A stretch of DNA of 59,931 nt from Chryseobacterium gleum (GCA_945869405.1 CAMBPD010000002.1:1-59931), one strand, 5' to 3'; counted from the stretch's first letter, positions 1-10,821 are shown. Notes: generated by a model from the sequence alone, not told the origin. Made by a program: numbers and translations.

Positions 1-1
1 A

Positions 2-814
2 GCTATTAATGGAGACAAGGCATCCACCGTGCCTCTCAGCCCAGCACCAATTGAAGAAACGCAATCTCTCGCATCAAAAATTATCGACGATGAATCGCCA
101 AGTGAAACTGTAGATATCGAATCTTCAGTGGCGGCAGCAATCCTTGAACCTATCGTTGAGGCCAAGGTTCAAGAGATTGAACAAGAGAAAATAGAGACCG
201 AGATTAATGAGGAAAACTCCTCAATGAAGTTCAGCGAACTGGACCCATTACAAGCCCAGATTTTGGTGAATGCAGTAAATACTTCAATTGAGCTTGAAGT
301 TCAGCCTCTTCACGATGCAGAGCAACAAAAAGAATCTGCCAATTCCTCCCTTGAACCGGATGACGAGCAATCGTACGCGGCAATTATTTATCGTCGCGCG
401 CAGCTCAAGCATCAGCTCCCCCCAGAACAATCCAGCCTAAGGGCGGATGCAGGAGCGGAAACAGAGAGCCCTGAACGACAGCTAACTCCGCATTCTTCGG
501 CCATTTCTCTCGGCATACAACGCATTACAGTACCCGACAGCAAGCATCAACAACGCCAATTAGTCGACCGATTCATTCATCATGAACCTCAGATTGCGCG
601 CGGTAAAGTGGGCGATTATACCACTGGCAATATTGCCAAGGACAGTCTAGAGGAAGACTTCAGCATGGTGACGGAAACCATGGCGATTTTGTTTGCCAAA
701 CAAGGTAAGTTGGACAAAGCCCGCAAGGCTTTCCGTAAATTGATGGAACAACATCCGGAAAAAAGTGTTTACTTTGCAACCCAATTAAAAAATTTAGAAC
801 ACTTTAAAAAGTAA
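2..814 (+). CDS. TPR-like protein, 5' truncated by window edge
   Basis: The frame is open from the first complete codon, so the true start probably lies left of the window; a GTG at 29 is the first in-window candidate start. The visible part is mostly low-complexity, acidic and Glu/Gln/Ser-rich, which suggests a disordered linker. The last 50 or so residues form helices of tetratricopeptide type (LFAKQGKLDKARKAFRKLME, then PEKSVYFATQLKNL). It ends 4 bp before secG. My recollection is that Bacteroidota often have a TPR-type gene before secG-groESL, which fits. Molecular function is unknown. Confidence 0.7.
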   Translation, partial: AINGDKASTVPLSPAPIEETQSLASKIIDDESPSETVDIESSVAAAILEPIVEAKVQEIEQEKIETEINEENSSMKFSELDPLQAQILVNAVNTSIELEVQPLHDAEQQKESANSSLEPDDEQSYAAIIYRRAQLKHQLPPEQSSLRADAGAETESPERQLTPHSSAISLGIQRITVPDSKHQQRQLVDRFIHHEPQIARGKVGDYTTGNIAKDSLEEDFSMVTETMAILFAKQGKLDKARKAFRKLMEQHPEKSVYFATQLKNLEHFKK

Positions 815-818
815 TATC

Positions 819-1130
819 ATGGCATCCTTCATTGTCCTCCTTATCGTAATTATAGCATTGTTGCTAGCCCTCGTTGTTCTAGTTCAAAACCCAAAGGGCG
901 GTGGACTTGCGGTGGGCTTCCAAGGAACTACACAAGTTGGTGGAGTGCAGCGCACAGCGGATTTTTTGGAAAAAGCAACTTGGTACTTAGGCATAGCTAT
1001 GTTTGTTCTTTGCCTAATCTCTGCACGTTGGTTCACCAGTTCAACGATAAGCGAAGGGGATTCAGAACCCGCTGGTACGGAACAAACCTCTGAGCAACCT
1101 ATTGAGCAAGCGCCTGCAGAGGGCCAATAA
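819..1130 (+). CDS. secG: Preprotein translocase subunit SecG
   Basis: SecG is the small accessory subunit of the SecYEG channel in the inner membrane. The protein has 103 residues with two hydrophobic helices (about 3-22 and 54-70) joined by the family loop containing VQNPKGGGLA and GGVQRTADFLEKATW. The C-terminus is a polar, Glu/Gln/Ala-rich tail typical of Bacteroidota SecG. It starts with ATG 4 bp after the TPR-like gene, so the two are probably co-transcribed, and a strong terminator follows. Confidence 0.93.
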   Translation: MASFIVLLIVIIALLLALVVLVQNPKGGGLAVGFQGTTQVGGVQRTADFLEKATWYLGIAMFVLCLISARWFTSSTISEGDSEPAGTEQTSEQPIEQAPAEGQ

Positions 1131-1153
1131 AAATAAAGGTCTTTTCCTTGGAG

Positions 1154-1186
1154 TGTCAGTGTGTCGCCTACACTGACATTTTTTTT
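1154..1186 (+). terminator. Intrinsic terminator after secG
   Basis: A perfect 9-bp inverted repeat (TGTCAGTGT at 1154-1162, ACACTGACA at 1170-1178) with a 7-nt loop is followed directly by a run of eight T. It separates the secG transcript from groESL. Confidence 0.9.
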
Positions 1187-1286
1187 GCTTATTACTGACA
1201 AAATTCTCACTTCACCCCCTTGGCACAATAGGTGAAAGCGGGAGTTCGCAATTCAAAAAATCAATTAACCGAATAATAAATTCATT

Positions 1287-1562
1287 ATGTCAGTCAACGT
1301 TAAACCCCTTGCAGACCGCGTGCTTGTAGAGCCTAGTGCTGCAGAAACCACCACCGCCAGCGGCATCATCATACCCGATACAGCAAAAGAAAAACCACAG
1401 CGAGGAACAGTCATTGCTGTCGGTGAAGGCAAAAAAGATGAGCCTATGACCGTTAAAGCCGGCGACACTGTGTTGTATGGCAAGTACTCTGGAACAGAGC
1501 TTACCGTAGACGGAAAGGAATACCTAATCATGCGTGAATCCGACATCTACGCAATCGTCTAA
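1287..1562 (+). CDS. groES: Co-chaperonin GroES
   Basis: This is the ten-kilodalton lid of the GroEL folding chamber. The 91-residue protein has the family N-terminus ([11 protein letters not shown]), the mobile loop around [15 protein letters not shown], and the conserved [11 protein letters not shown] segment. It lies 46 bp upstream of groEL in the usual groES-groEL order. No CIRCE inverted repeat (TTAGCACTC-N9-GAGTGCTAA) is visible between the secG terminator and the start codon, so HrcA control by that element is not supported. Confidence 0.97.
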   Translation: MSVNVKPLADRVLVEPSAAETTTASGIIIPDTAKEKPQRGTVIAVGEGKKDEPMTVKAGDTVLYGKYSGTELTVDGKEYLIMRESDIYAIV

Positions 1563-1605
1563 CATTCATTTAGAATCAACCAAACAATCTCGAATAAAAA
1601 GATAA

Positions 1606-3240
<1,635 letters not shown>

Positions 3241-3262
3241 TCCAATTCCCCTTGAAAAATAG

Positions 3263-3295
3263 AAAAAGGCCATGCAGAAGCATGGCCTTTTTTTT
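3263..3295 (+). terminator. Intrinsic terminator after groEL
   Basis: A 13-bp perfect stem (3263-3275 with 3280-3292, core AAAGGCCATGC/GCATGGCCTTT) with an AGAA tetraloop runs into eight T. It is the end of the groESL transcript. Confidence 0.95.
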
Positions 3296-3736
3296 GGAAC
3301 TGACATTCATCGCGACTTATGCTGAGTGCTATCTTACCTTTCACTTCTCGAATGCAATCGAGCCAATTATCACGACCCGTTCTGTTCAAATTCTGATCAC
3401 TTGCACCATTTGGCTCTTACTCCTTTCTTAGGGCAAAAGCTTCTTTATACCGCTGAGTTTTTTACTCCTCAACGCCTGCATACTCTACCCTTTTCGTAAT
3501 TGGCTTGAACATGGTGGGCTTCCCGCAATAGCGGCTCGTTTTTATTGGGCTAGGAGTGTTGGCCGCTGGAGCAAGTGCTCTTGTTGTATGCGCTGTTGTG
3601 AGGTCTGGTTTACCAAGGTGAGGCTTGAAACTAAAAATGACAATTGACAATTCTCAGATTCGTCGCAAAAATCTGATTCACTATGTTGATGCACCTTTCA
3701 AAAGAGGCTTATTTTCGTTTCCAAAAACGATTACAC
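3296..3736 (+). other. Long intergenic gap, no gene supported
   Basis: About 440 bases between the groEL terminator and the yqeY start. The plus strand has short open stretches with hydrophobic runs, for example about 70 codons around 3433-3645 without a good start and a 29-codon piece at about 3535-3620 between stops. None matches a family I recognise. They could be a decayed small membrane protein or chance. The promoter of the following gene should lie in its right part, but I see no clear consensus. Confidence 0.5.
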
Positions 3737-4189
3737 ATGAACCTCACAGAACGCATAAACAACGATATTAAAGACGCGATGAAAGCCGGCGAAAAGGACA
3801 AGCTAATGGCCCTTCGCGACATCAAAAGCAAACTCTTGCTGGAGATGACAAAAGACGGAAGCGGTGAGGTGGATGACAATCGCGGAATTGCCATTCTCAA
3901 CAAGTTGTATAAGCAGCGCATGGAGTCTATTGACATCTACAAAACGCAAGGTCGCGAAGATTTGATTGAAGAAGAAACGAAACAAGCTCATGTCATTGCA
4001 GCCTATTTGCCCGAGCAGTTATCTAACGAAAAACTAGAGGCTGAAATCAAGCTTATCATTGCCTCTTCGGGGGCAAGCGGCGCAGGCGATTTGGGCAAGG
4101 TAATGGGCGTTGCGTCGAAAGCGTTGGCCGGAAAGGCAGACGGAAAGGCGATTTCCGAGATGGTAAAAAAACTACTAACACAAGCGTAA
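3737..4189 (+). CDS. GatB/YqeY domain protein
   Basis: A 150-residue YqeY-type protein, related to the tRNA-binding tail domain of the GatB amidotransferase subunit; its cellular role is not settled. Conserved features are the N-terminal helix (LTERINNDIKDAMKAG), EKDKLMALRDIKSKLL, the central ETKQAHVIAAYLPEQLS, and the C-terminal GKVMGVASKALAGKADG. The open frame begins at 3683, but the family starts at MNLTERIN, so the ATG at 3737 is chosen. It sits 7 bp before the protease gene and is likely co-transcribed with it. Confidence 0.92.
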   Translation: MNLTERINNDIKDAMKAGEKDKLMALRDIKSKLLLEMTKDGSGEVDDNRGIAILNKLYKQRMESIDIYKTQGREDLIEEETKQAHVIAAYLPEQLSNEKLEAEIKLIIASSGASGAGDLGKVMGVASKALAGKADGKAISEMVKKLLTQA

Positions 4190-4196
4190 AAAAACC

Positions 4197-4619
4197 GTGG
4201 AATCGAAACCACAAAAGATGATTACCATCGGCAGGCATGTTCGCGTCGACTTTCCTGGATTGGGCTTCCGAAATGTGGATGCTAAAGTTGACACCGGAGC
4301 ATTTCGCACCGTGCTTCACTGCGAACGTTGTGAGGAGGTTGATACCGCGAATGGAAAAGTGCTAGAAGCCGACTTCAAGCTGGAGGGCAACGAGATAAAG
4401 CGAATGTATTTCTCGGAGTATTTCTCGAAAGAATTTAAAAGCTCGTTTGGGGAAAAAGAAAAACGTTTTTGCGTGAAGACTTCGATTCAAATTGGCAGGA
4501 AAAAAATAAAAAGTAGTGTTTCACTAACGGATCGGAGTGATATGAAGTTTCAAGTTTTGATTGGACGCAAAACGTTACTTCGAAGATTTTTAGTAGATGT
4601 AAGTCGGAAATTTGCCTAG
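4197..4619 (+). CDS. RimB-type retropepsin-like (PF05618) protease
   Basis: A 140-residue protein of the family annotated as putative ATP-dependent zinc protease, now regarded as retropepsin-like. It shows the aspartyl-protease-like motif VDTGAFRTVL near residues 30-39 and a closing ILIGRKTLLRRFLVDV-like segment typical of these folds. The family is often linked to rimK; the Pseudomonas relative RimB is reported to oppose RimK by trimming glutamate tails from ribosomal protein S6. Here rimK is about 27 kb away. The start is GTG at 4197, with an in-frame ATG at 4218 as alternative. Its stop abuts the opposing gene's stop with no spacer. Confidence 0.8.
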   Translation: MESKPQKMITIGRHVRVDFPGLGFRNVDAKVDTGAFRTVLHCERCEEVDTANGKVLEADFKLEGNEIKRMYFSEYFSKEFKSSFGEKEKRFCVKTSIQIGRKKIKSSVSLTDRSDMKFQVLIGRKTLLRRFLVDVSRKFA

Positions 4620-6407
4620 TTAGATACGCACTCCAATTACCAACACATCATCGACCTGCTCGTTGCTTCCGCGCCAATCGTCGAAACGTTTCTCTAAGGC
4701 TGCCAACTGCTCCTCCATTGAAAGATGCTGCACATCGATGAGCATTTGTCTGAATTGCTTTCGCATAAACTTCTTTCCCGCGGGTCCGCCAAATTGGTCG
4801 GCATACCCATCACTGAATGTGTACACACAATCGCCGCTCTGAATACTACAATTCTTCGCTGTGAATTCTCGCTCACCGTTCACATAGGAACCAATGCTAA
4901 ATCCATCGCCACTCAATTCAATCAATTCGTTTGCCCTTACCAAATAAACAGGGTTTTGCGCTCCGCTAAACTCAAGTTCCATAGCGTCTAAATCAATTGT
5001 GCAAAGAGCAATATCCATCCCATCTTTCACCAAATGATTCTCGCTAGCGCGCAGGGCCAAAGCAGACAGGCGGTTCACTGTATTTAACACCTGCGAGGGC
5101 TTGTAGTAGACTTTGGTTGCTTGGTTTAGCGCATTGTGACCAACCAAACTCATGAACGCTCCCGGAACACCGTGGCCTGTGCAATCGGCGGCGGCAAACA
5201 TTCTCTTTTTCCCTTTGTTGGCAAACCAATAGAAATCGCCGCTTACAGTTGCTTTCGGACGATAAAGCACGAAATGCTGTGGGAATATTTCGCGGATTGC
5301 ATCGGCACTTGGAAGGATTGTGCTTTGTAGTCGTTGCGCATAATCGATGCTTGCCTGCAAATCGACGTATAGCTCCGTCACTCGTTCGTTTTGTAGTTCA
5401 ACCACCTCCTTTTGATTTCGTATCTCTTGGGTTTGCACTGCTACTTTCTGCTCCATTTCATGGCGGTATGAAGCCAAGTCGTCGCGCATTTGAAGCAAAG
5501 CCACACCAAGTTCGTCGTGTTGGGAAAGTGGCTCAAACTGCATGTCAAATTTTCCTGCACCAATGCTCAAGGAAAACTCCTTGGCGCGCTCAAAATTTGT
5601 AATTAGCCTATCTACTGCCTTGGCCATATCACCTATCTCATCGTCGTTGGCTTTGGTGGCGTGAAGCGAATAGATTCCTTGAGAGAGATTATTGAGCTTC
5701 AATCGTAAGGAATTGACCGGACGCACAATGGCGCGAATAGTAAGCAAAGCCAAGAAAATGCCAATGACAACAACCGCTGTGGCCACCCATATGAATAGTT
5801 GCGTCAAATCTGCAAATGAGGAATTCATTTTACCAATTTCTGAAGCCATCGAAACCCTGTGCGACTCAATCAATTGGCGAAGATTTACCTGTGTCTTTTG
5901 TATGGCCAGTGAAACAACTGCGCCGTCGATGAAGTAAGACTCAGCGCTCATCTGTCCGATAGGATCTGTATAGCTGGAAAAAGACGGCAATAGATTTCGC
6001 ACGTCGCTGTAGGCTAAAAGCAACGATCGCACATCGGCTTGGAGTACATTTTTCTCTACTCGTTGTTGTTCATTCCATTGAACAGATACGGAATCAATCT
6101 TAGCCAATTGAAGAGGTATGCGTTGTGTGCAAAGTGTGAGTGCTTCGATGCGCTCCAAATCATCATCTCGGCGCTGAACGAAGGCCCATTGCTTCATTAG
6201 CTGCTGTGCTTTGATGAGCTGATTATCGAGCTCTTCCAGTACCTTAATCGATGGCGCATAGATAGAATTGATACGCTCATTTATGGCTCGACTTCGCTTC
6301 AGAGTAGAGTCCGTATATAGAAAGAGAAGTACAACGCAAACACTATACAGACCGAAGCCTAAGGCGAGTTTGCGCGATATGGAAAATCTGAATCTCAAAA
6401 CCGTCAA
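4620..6407 (-). CDS. HAMP-domain PP2C (SpoIIE-type) phosphatase, membrane sensor
   Basis: A 595-residue membrane signalling phosphatase. TM1 is at about 14-32, a helical periplasmic region at 33-204, TM2 at 205-225, HAMP at about 225-275, a coiled coil at 310-355 and a SpoIIE/PP2C domain from about 380 to the end. The metal-binding acidic residues are present: D391 (SGDFYW), D408 (AADCTGHGVPG), D533 (SDGYAD) and D586/D587 (VDDVLV). It should dephosphorylate Ser/Thr phosphoproteins, perhaps anti-anti-sigma type, but no such partner is encoded nearby. It is the last gene of an operon, overlapping the TPR gene by 4 bp. Confidence 0.88.
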   Translation of the reverse strand: MTVLRFRFSISRKLALGFGLYSVCVVLLFLYTDSTLKRSRAINERINSIYAPSIKVLEELDNQLIKAQQLMKQWAFVQRRDDDLERIEALTLCTQRIPLQLAKIDSVSVQWNEQQRVEKNVLQADVRSLLLAYSDVRNLLPSFSSYTDPIGQMSAESYFIDGAVVSLAIQKTQVNLRQLIESHRVSMASEIGKMNSSFADLTQLFIWVATAVVVIGIFLALLTIRAIVRPVNSLRLKLNNLSQGIYSLHATKANDDEIGDMAKAVDRLITNFERAKEFSLSIGAGKFDMQFEPLSQHDELGVALLQMRDDLASYRHEMEQKVAVQTQEIRNQKEVVELQNERVTELYVDLQASIDYAQRLQSTILPSADAIREIFPQHFVLYRPKATVSGDFYWFANKGKKRMFAAADCTGHGVPGAFMSLVGHNALNQATKVYYKPSQVLNTVNRLSALALRASENHLVKDGMDIALCTIDLDAMELEFSGAQNPVYLVRANELIELSGDGFSIGSYVNGEREFTAKNCSIQSGDCVYTFSDGYADQFGGPAGKKFMRKQFRQMLIDVQHLSMEEQLAALEKRFDDWRGSNEQVDDVLVIGVRI

Positions 6408-7339
6408 TTGGTTGGGTCACTCTTTATTTTTCCTTCGCGGATGAGGCGACTTATTTCCTGCTTGAAATACTCCACATCCTTTTCATGATCTAGCGCTCGA
6501 TGAAGTATAATTTTACCGTGAACGATCTCTCCCTTTTCTGGCGCCAAAGCGTAGGCCCTATCCATCAGTGGCATTGCCTTCAAACGGATTAGTGAGGCCG
6601 CAGACTCTTGAATGGTCATCATGTCGAATAAATCCGTTTCGTAATTTATTTTACGGTACATGAACACAGCTTGGTTGTAATGAATGACAGACAAGTTGTA
6701 GTACGCATCCACATCTGTCGAATCGATACTCAAAATAGTTTCATACTGTGCGGCAGCTTTTTTTCGGTTTGTGTCGTTGTCTGTGTCGCGCTGCCAAAGA
6801 GCAAAGTAGCGCTGACCAAGCGATTTTATGAACTCCTTTCGATAACCGTTGATCGATACTCCGGGCTCAGCCAACATAAACCACTTCTCAAACTTTGCAA
6901 ACAATGCATTCGCCTCTGTCTCTGCGAGCTCTGTTGTAGACTGCCCAGCTTGCAGAGCATCGTTGTAATAGGTAGATGCAAGGTATTTTAGTGCGAGCTG
7001 TGTCATAGCCAAATGCTGCTGGGCATTCTTCATTTCCAGCGAGCGATTGAATGCTTTTACAGCGTCTTCTCGAATGGGGCTGCTGCGCAATCCATATTCA
7101 CGTTCCTTGTAAATTTCTTTCAGAACAAACCCGTGCACATACCATGCATATGCGTCGGCAACCTCGCTTGCATCAGCCAATGCCAGTCTGCTCTTTACCA
7201 AGGCACTATCGAGTTGCTTTTGCTGACATAATCGTGCCGCCTCATTGGTAAGGGGAAGCTGTTGTGCATGGATCATCGCGCCAAACAACAGTGTGATCAG
7301 CGTGAGGGCATACTTGCGGATGTTTATTGGATGGCCCAT
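6404..7339 (-). CDS. Secreted tetratricopeptide-repeat protein
   Basis: A 311-residue protein with a signal peptide (residues 1-25, cleavage near IHAQQ) followed almost wholly by TPR-like helices, such as DAVKAFNRSLEMKNAQQHLA and DAYYNLSVIHYNQAVFMY. It is probably periplasmic and may scaffold protein contacts. Translation looks coupled to both neighbours: its start overlaps the YfiR-like gene by 16 bp and its end overlaps the phosphatase gene by 4 bp. This suggests it belongs to the same pathway, perhaps linking the YfiR-like protein to the sensor's periplasmic domain. Confidence 0.8.
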   Translation of the reverse strand: MGHPINIRKYALTLITLLFGAMIHAQQLPLTNEAARLCQQKQLDSALVKSRLALADASEVADAYAWYVHGFVLKEIYKEREYGLRSSPIREDAVKAFNRSLEMKNAQQHLAMTQLALKYLASTYYNDALQAGQSTTELAETEANALFAKFEKWFMLAEPGVSINGYRKEFIKSLGQRYFALWQRDTDNDTNRKKAAAQYETILSIDSTDVDAYYNLSVIHYNQAVFMYRKINYETDLFDMMTIQESAASLIRLKAMPLMDRAYALAPEKGEIVHGKIILHRALDHEKDVEYFKQEISRLIREGKIKSDPTN

Positions 7340-7866
7340 TGTAAAATCTTTACTCCTGGTGTGATGTAGGCTTCTTGCATAGCATTTCTATTCAACTCAA
7401 AGCGTATTGATCCGTCGATAGAGAGAAAGTTCACGTGAGCCCCCTGTGCAAGCGCCCCTTCCCAATTCGTTACAATGAGCGTGCTTTTCCCCTTAAAGTC
7501 TTTGATATACTTGGCGATATCGGCCTTCCTTGATCGATCAACAAACAACACATGCACCTGCGGTGCAGTTTGCACCTCTGTTGACCCCAACACTGAAAGC
7601 AATTGGCTACCGATGGGTTTAGAGGCGTATTTGGAAGCCATAATCTCAAAAACATCGCTATTACCCACAACACCTACTACAAAAGGCCCCTTTTTTCTCT
7701 CTGTTGGCCAATCGCTGTTGTTGGCAAACTGATAGAGATAATTGGCTCGGATAATTGCCACTGTGTTATCTGTAGGAATTGTCTGCGAAAACATGCCAAA
7801 CGGCATGCATGCTAGTGCTAGAAGCCAACTTAGATTAAGTTTGTATTTCCTGGATAAGAAAACCAT
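7324..7866 (-). CDS. YfiR/DUF4154-family periplasmic protein
   Basis: A 180-residue secreted protein. After a signal peptide (about 1-28, ending GMFSQ) comes the YfiR/DUF4154 domain with its typical opening AIIRANYLYQFANNSDWP, the internal FVVGVVGNSDVF, and the closing RFELNRNAMQEA/ITPGVKILQWA. In Pseudomonas, YfiR is a periplasmic repressor of the HAMP-containing diguanylate cyclase YfiN. Here the downstream membrane partner has a HAMP-PP2C output instead. The ATG at 7866 is preferred over a TTG just upstream. A TAGCTTTG element at 7874-7881 lies only 7 nt ahead, so the transcript may have little or no leader. Confidence 0.85.
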   Translation of the reverse strand: MVFLSRKYKLNLSWLLALACMPFGMFSQTIPTDNTVAIIRANYLYQFANNSDWPTERKKGPFVVGVVGNSDVFEIMASKYASKPIGSQLLSVLGSTEVQTAPQVHVLFVDRSRKADIAKYIKDFKGKSTLIVTNWEGALAQGAHVNFLSIDGSIRFELNRNAMQEAYITPGVKILQWAIQ

Positions 7867-8016
7867 CAACCGCCAAAGCTACCCATGCGCAAAGCTCAAG
7901 AAGGTGAAGGCACTTGCCGATAATGAACTTAGCAATGTTAATGGCTTCAACATGGAAAATCATCCACTAGTTCAACTCAAAACGGGTCTACATTCGTAAT
8001 AATCAAAAAACACGTT

Positions 8017-8538
8017 ATGCTCAATAAGAAAGTAGAAAAAGCACTCAACGACCAAATCAAAGTTGAAGCAGATAGTTCACACGCCTACTTAGCCATGGCT
8101 TCTTGGGCCGAGATTAACGGATATCCGGGATCCAGCACGTTTCTGTATTCGCACAGCGACGAAGAGCGCGCCCATATGCTCAAGCTCATCAAATTTGTAA
8201 ATGACCGCGGAGGTAAAGCTGTCATTCCAAGCATCAACCAACCCGAAAAGGACTTCAAGAATCTTCAGAATATTTTCAATCTGCTGTTGGCTCATGAGCA
8301 CAACGTATCTGCAGCAATCAATAATGTAGTAGACGTTTGCTTGAAGGAGAAAGACTATACCACGCACAATTTTATGCAGTGGTATGTGAGCGAGCAAATA
8401 GAAGAGGAAACGCTTTCGCATCATATCATAGATCAACTCAATTTAATTGGCAATGACAAGGGCGCACTCTACTTTTTTGACCGTGACGTCGCAACTTTGA
8501 AGGGCGCACCATCAGAGGTTAAAACATCAAAGAACTAA
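8017..8538 (+). CDS. ftnA: Ferritin, bacterial non-heme
   Basis: Iron-storage ferritin that oxidises Fe(II) and mineralises it in a 24-subunit cage. The 173 residues carry the full ferroxidase set at E. coli FtnA-like positions: E17, E50, H53, E94 and Q127, with E49, E126 and E130 for the third iron site. The gene is divergent from the yfiR-like operon. TACATTCG at 7989-7996, one mismatch from the Bacteroidota -7 consensus, is a possible promoter element. Confidence 0.95.
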   Translation: MLNKKVEKALNDQIKVEADSSHAYLAMASWAEINGYPGSSTFLYSHSDEERAHMLKLIKFVNDRGGKAVIPSINQPEKDFKNLQNIFNLLLAHEHNVSAAINNVVDVCLKEKDYTTHNFMQWYVSEQIEEETLSHHIIDQLNLIGNDKGALYFFDRDVATLKGAPSEVKTSKN

Positions 8539-8550
8539 AAAAGACCTCGC

Positions 8551-9618
8551 TCATTGTGATCTCTGGCGGCGTTCTTCAAATCGACGCCAATCGACTTCCT
8601 TCATTATTGGCGCACCTTCTGTGAGATGTTGCATTAGGTGCCTTGCAAAAAAAGGCACCATCATCACCCCGCGTGATCCAAACCCATTGAAAATCCCCAA
8701 TCGGGAATGGTGATTGTGCATCCCCACGACCGGCTGACGATCGATGGTTGTAGGACGAAACCCCGACTTCAAGTCTATTATTTCAAATGACTTCCTGACG
8801 CTTTTACGCACATCATCCAATACTTCATTGGCAACCTCCGAGGGTAGAGGGTCGAGCGCACCGTGCTCGTAGGTAGATCCAACGCGAAACAATGAATCTC
8901 CAAGCGGGATGGCAAATTTTCCGAAGTTGCTCATGTAGTCTTCGCTGAGCCCCTCTATACGCAGTGTAAATACTTGGCCCTTACTGGTGTGAATAGGTAC
9001 AGTGTTCCAAAGATTATCTGCCATTGGCTTCCAACCTGTGCATTGAATAACCCAATCACCGTCATTCAACCATTGAAGCATCTGGGTGGTATCAACCTCC
9101 TTTATTTGGTGCACTCCCATGTCCTTGAAAAGAGCACAACTGGATGCAAGAAATAAAGGCAAATCGAGCCAACCCGCTTTTAGAATAACACCGTGTCCGA
9201 AAGGCTGATTGAAGTGTGTTTCAGAATCTAAAACCGACTCTTTACCGATGTAAGTAGAAACTTCAGGGTGATCAGATCTTTCTTCCCACAAGTTAGCTGC
9301 TCCTGCATCGGGGAATATTCGCACTAAGCGTTGCGGGTGAAAAAAAGACTTCTTTAGCAGTAGCTCAAAACGAGTGTAGGTTTTTTCCAACTCGGGCAGA
9401 AAATCGTTTGCTAGCCAGCTGCGTTTCAGGTTGACATAAGAAAGTGGATTCCACATTCCGGCAGCAATCATACTGGATGAAGTGCGATAACCATTATCGT
9501 AGACCCGCACGGTGTAGCCTTGTTCTATAAGCGAAAGAGCTAGTGTGCTTCCCGCCAAACCTTGACCTACGATGTGAATCGTGGAGGTCTCTTCACCGGC
9601 ATGACGCAACTGCAGCAT
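8551..9618 (-). CDS. FAD-dependent oxidoreductase, DAO family
   Basis: A 355-residue flavoprotein of the D-amino-acid/glycine oxidase type. The N-terminal FAD-binding Rossmann motif is IHIVGQGLAGSTLAL with a following acidic strand end (VRVYDNG). The C-terminus has the family's flavin-contact segment around TTIDRQPVVG and IFNGFGSRGVMM. The substrate cannot be read from sequence; an amine or amino acid is likely, and glycine oxidase/MnmC-C-like activity is a guess. It ends 12 bp from ftnA, tail to tail, and starts 3 bp after kbl, so it is likely in the kbl transcript. Confidence 0.75.
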   Translation of the reverse strand: MLQLRHAGEETSTIHIVGQGLAGSTLALSLIEQGYTVRVYDNGYRTSSSMIAAGMWNPLSYVNLKRSWLANDFLPELEKTYTRFELLLKKSFFHPQRLVRIFPDAGAANLWEERSDHPEVSTYIGKESVLDSETHFNQPFGHGVILKAGWLDLPLFLASSCALFKDMGVHQIKEVDTTQMLQWLNDGDWVIQCTGWKPMADNLWNTVPIHTSKGQVFTLRIEGLSEDYMSNFGKFAIPLGDSLFRVGSTYEHGALDPLPSEVANEVLDDVRKSVRKSFEIIDLKSGFRPTTIDRQPVVGMHNHHSRLGIFNGFGSRGVMMVPFFARHLMQHLTEGAPIMKEVDWRRFEERRQRSQ

Positions 9619-9621
9619 GTG

Positions 9622-10821
9622 CTAATGTGTAATGACTCCTAGTTCTTTACCAACCTTTGAAAATGCTTCAATGGCCTTTTCAATATGCTCCGATTCATGT
9701 GCTGCCGAGAGCTGAACGCGAATACGCGCCTGATCCTTGGGAACAACTGGGAAGAAAAATCCGGTTACATAAATACCTTCCTCCAATAAACGATCAGCAA
9801 ATAATTGCGCAAGTTTCGCGTCGTAGAGCATCACAGGAACAATAGCTGAATCGCCATCCTTAATGTCGAATCCTGCGGCTTTTATTCCCGTCTTGAACTG
9901 TTGAATATTCTTCTCCAACCTATCACGCAGCTCTGTGGTGTGGCTGAGTAAATCGAACACCGCTATGCTTGCCCCTACGATACTAGGTGCAAGTGAATTC
10001 GAAAATAAATAGGGTCTTGAACGTTGACGCAACAATTCAATTATTTCCTTTCTACCCGTTGTAAATCCACCCATAGCACCACCCAATGCCTTACCCAGCG
10101 TGCCCGTGATAATATCTACTCTGCCCAAGACATTCTTTAGCTCGATCGTTCCTCGACCGGTTTTCCCAATGAATCCTGTTGCATGACATTCATCTACCAT
10201 CACCATTGCGTCATACGCATCAGCCAAATCACAAATCTTATCGAGTTGCGCGACATAACCATCCATAGAGAAAACACCATCGGTTACTATGAGCTTGAAG
10301 CGAGCGCCTGCCTCTGCGGCCGCCTGCAATTGTTTTTCCAAATCAGCCATGTCGTTGTTAGCGTATCGGAAGCGCATAGCCTTGCACAAACGCACACCAT
10401 CGATAATGGAAGCATGATTTAGCGCATCACTGATAATGGCATCCTGCTCATTCAACAGGGGCTCGAAAACACCTCCGTTGGCATCGAATGCAGCAGCGTA
10501 TAAAATGGTATCTTCGGTGTGTAGAAAGTCTGCGATTTTTTTCTCGAGCTCTTTGTGTATGTCTTGCGTACCGCAAATAAAACGCACACTGCTCATTCCA
10601 AACCCATGCGTGTCAATGGCGCGTTTGGAAGCTTCTAGCACCAATGGATGTGAAGACAACCCTAGGTAGTTGTTCGCACAAAAATTCAGCACCTCTCGCC
10701 CTTCCGTGGTGCGAATGACGGCTCCCTGCGGAGTAGTTATGATGCGCTCGCGCTTGAACAATCCCGCCTCTTGAATCGCTGCGAGTTCAGCTGCGAGATG
10801 GTCTTTGAATTTTGTATACAT
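9622..10821 (-). CDS. kbl: Glycine C-acetyltransferase (2-amino-3-ketobutyrate CoA ligase)
   Basis: A PLP enzyme of the alpha-oxoamine synthase family that converts 2-amino-3-ketobutyrate plus CoA to glycine and acetyl-CoA in threonine breakdown. At 399 residues it has the usual Kbl length. Hallmarks are [46 protein letters not shown], and the PLP lysine in [13 protein letters not shown]. The partner threonine dehydrogenase (tdh) is not adjacent; a FAD oxidoreductase follows instead. Confidence 0.93.
   Translation of the reverse strand: MYTKFKDHLAAELAAIQEAGLFKRERIITTPQGAVIRTTEGREVLNFCANNYLGLSSHPLVLEASKRAIDTHGFGMSSVRFICGTQDIHKELEKKIADFLHTEDTILYAAAFDANGGVFEPLLNEQDAIISDALNHASIIDGVRLCKAMRFRYANNDMADLEKQLQAAAEAGARFKLIVTDGVFSMDGYVAQLDKICDLADAYDAMVMVDECHATGFIGKTGRGTIELKNVLGRVDIITGTLGKALGGAMGGFTTGRKEIIELLRQRSRPYLFSNSLAPSIVGASIAVFDLLSHTTELRDRLEKNIQQFKTGIKAAGFDIKDGDSAIVPVMLYDAKLAQLFADRLLEEGIYVTGFFFPVVPKDQARIRVQLSAAHESEHIEKAIEAFSKVGKELGVITH

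Noticed and set aside
1187-1286. CIRCE heat-shock operator before groES
   Set aside because: No TTAGCACTC/GAGTGCTAA inverted repeat is present in the short upstream region.
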